Shown: positions 63,125-64,000 of the stretch, in pieces | Position numbering within the stretch: the first letter of the stretch is position 1 | Layout of the letters: each line of letters starts with the position of its first letter | Source of the DNA: Doris montereyensis | Taxonomy: Eukaryota; Mollusca; Gastropoda; Nudibranchia; Dorididae | NCBI GenBank assembly: GCA_037039925.1 | Contig: JAXRKP010000613.1 | Span: forward strand, 190,001-254,000 | Length of the DNA: 64,000 nt | Direction: 5' to 3' | Made by a program: the position numbers and the translations under genes | The notes under the pieces: generated by a model | The model's input: the letters and a program-made list of their open reading frames with translations, nothing else | What the model was told of the DNA's origin: nothing | Databases searched by the model: none

Positions 63125-63437
63125 ATTCTGAGCACGCAGCTGTAAGCTCCAAGTCCACTTGTGATAACTGCATTGTTAGATTATTACCAGATTTAAAAGC
63201 ATTTTAAAAGCAAAATTATTATCGCAGTAAAACAGCCTATTTGCTCATGAATTTCCGAATGGGTATATCTCCTTTGTAATGACTTTGTTATTCTGAGCAC
63301 GCAGCTGTAAGCTCCAAGTCCACTGTGTGATAACTGCATTGTTAGATTATTGATTTAAAAGCATTTTAAAAGCAAAATTATTATCGCAGTAAAACAGCCT
63401 ATTTGCTTTCCGAATGGGTTGTAATGACTTATTGTTT
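63125..63437. repeat. Tandem duplication of about 165 bp
   Basis: Unit 1 at 63125-63289 and unit 2 at 63290-63437. Both contain TTCTGAGCACGCAGCTGTAA, GATAACTGCATTGTTAGATT and GCAGTAAAACAGCCTATTTG. Unit 2 has small deletions. Confidence 0.95.
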
Positions 63438-63439
63438 TG

Positions 63440-64000
63440 TTTTAAGTTTTACTAACCAAGCCAATGTTTAAGATCTATATCTAATATACAACATTGTTAT
63501 TTTATGAACGCGCCATCTTTTAGAAAGTCTGATAATAGTTTTAAAAGAGATTGTACTATGCCTAGCAGGCAAGACGATGTATCGTGTGCTGTGTTGTTTT
63601 TCATTTTTAACAGTGGATTTATCTTATTTCTCCTTCGGATTTTTATACCATTATATTTGTGAATGTTGTGTATATCTTAAAATACTTTGTAACGATTTTA
63701 ATCAAATAAATTTTACAATATTTCAAATTTTAAATGGATCATATTCAATTCAACGGCTTTTTTAATGGCATTTTATTTGGTGACAATTGTTCACTGTTTA
63801 CACTTTAATACATTTTTCTGGAACGGCCCGAGGCGATGTCACCGCGGTGGCAAGCATAAACGTCATTTAATCAAAACCATCACCGGTCGAAGACCAGTCA
63901 TTCACACTCGCAACGACCACCACCCACCTCGAAATCTAATCACCATCGAAACACAACACGCGACGAACACACAGGCAATAGGAAATGAGCTGTCAGATTT
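63440..64000. other. Right flank; GC-richer end
   Basis: AT-rich until about 63815; from there to the end the base composition shifts and CpG is more frequent (ACGGCCCGAGGCGATGTCAC). No gene recognised; it could be the edge of another repeat or of a gene beyond the window. Confidence 0.35.

Overview
This is an AT-rich, repeat-dense animal nuclear window with few genes and long introns. It carries a C1q-domain gene, metazoan PPP1R8 and AFTPH orthologues, LINE 3' ends and several tRNA-derived SINE families. A lophotrochozoan, most likely a mollusc and possibly a gastropod, fits best, because C1q genes are expanded there. That assignment is an inference.

Layout. (1) 1-14630, plus strand: a large protein-coding locus entering from the left edge. 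About 4.7 kb encodes Lys/Glu decapeptide repeats that fade at the 5' side into a GAA microsatellite. Then come about 2.1 kb of hydrophilic low-complexity sequence, a His/Tyr/Arg-rich segment and seven 20-residue Thr/Val repeats. The exon ends at a good donor (7854/7855). A phase-compatible 34-nt exon (10551-10584) and a C1q-domain exon (14188-14630) follow, so one gene with a charged stalk and a C1q head is possible. (2) 14631-27587: no recognised gene; satellites, SINE-like repeats, a pogo-like MITE and long TA/GA microsatellites. (3) 27588-38791, minus strand: six coding exons of aftiphilin (AFTPH), a clathrin/AP-1 trafficking adaptor. (4) 38792-50113: mostly non-coding, with LINE and SINE remnants, one unrecognised terminal-exon candidate (41958-42203, minus) and a second MITE copy. 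(5) 50114-62210, minus strand: seven coding exons of PPP1R8 (NIPP1), the FHA-domain nuclear inhibitor of protein phosphatase 1. (6) 62211-64000: PPP1R8 upstream sequence with an AAAT microsatellite and a 165-bp tandem duplication.

The three loci show no sign of working as one system; they look like unrelated neighbours. The most consequential observation is technical. Conserved exons of both AFTPH and PPP1R8, and the repeat gene, carry many one-base frame breaks, often in short homopolymers, while splice phases still agree if each break is undone. This points to uncorrected indels in a long-read assembly rather than pseudogenes. The biological item most worth following is the possible charged-helix/C1q protein at the left edge.
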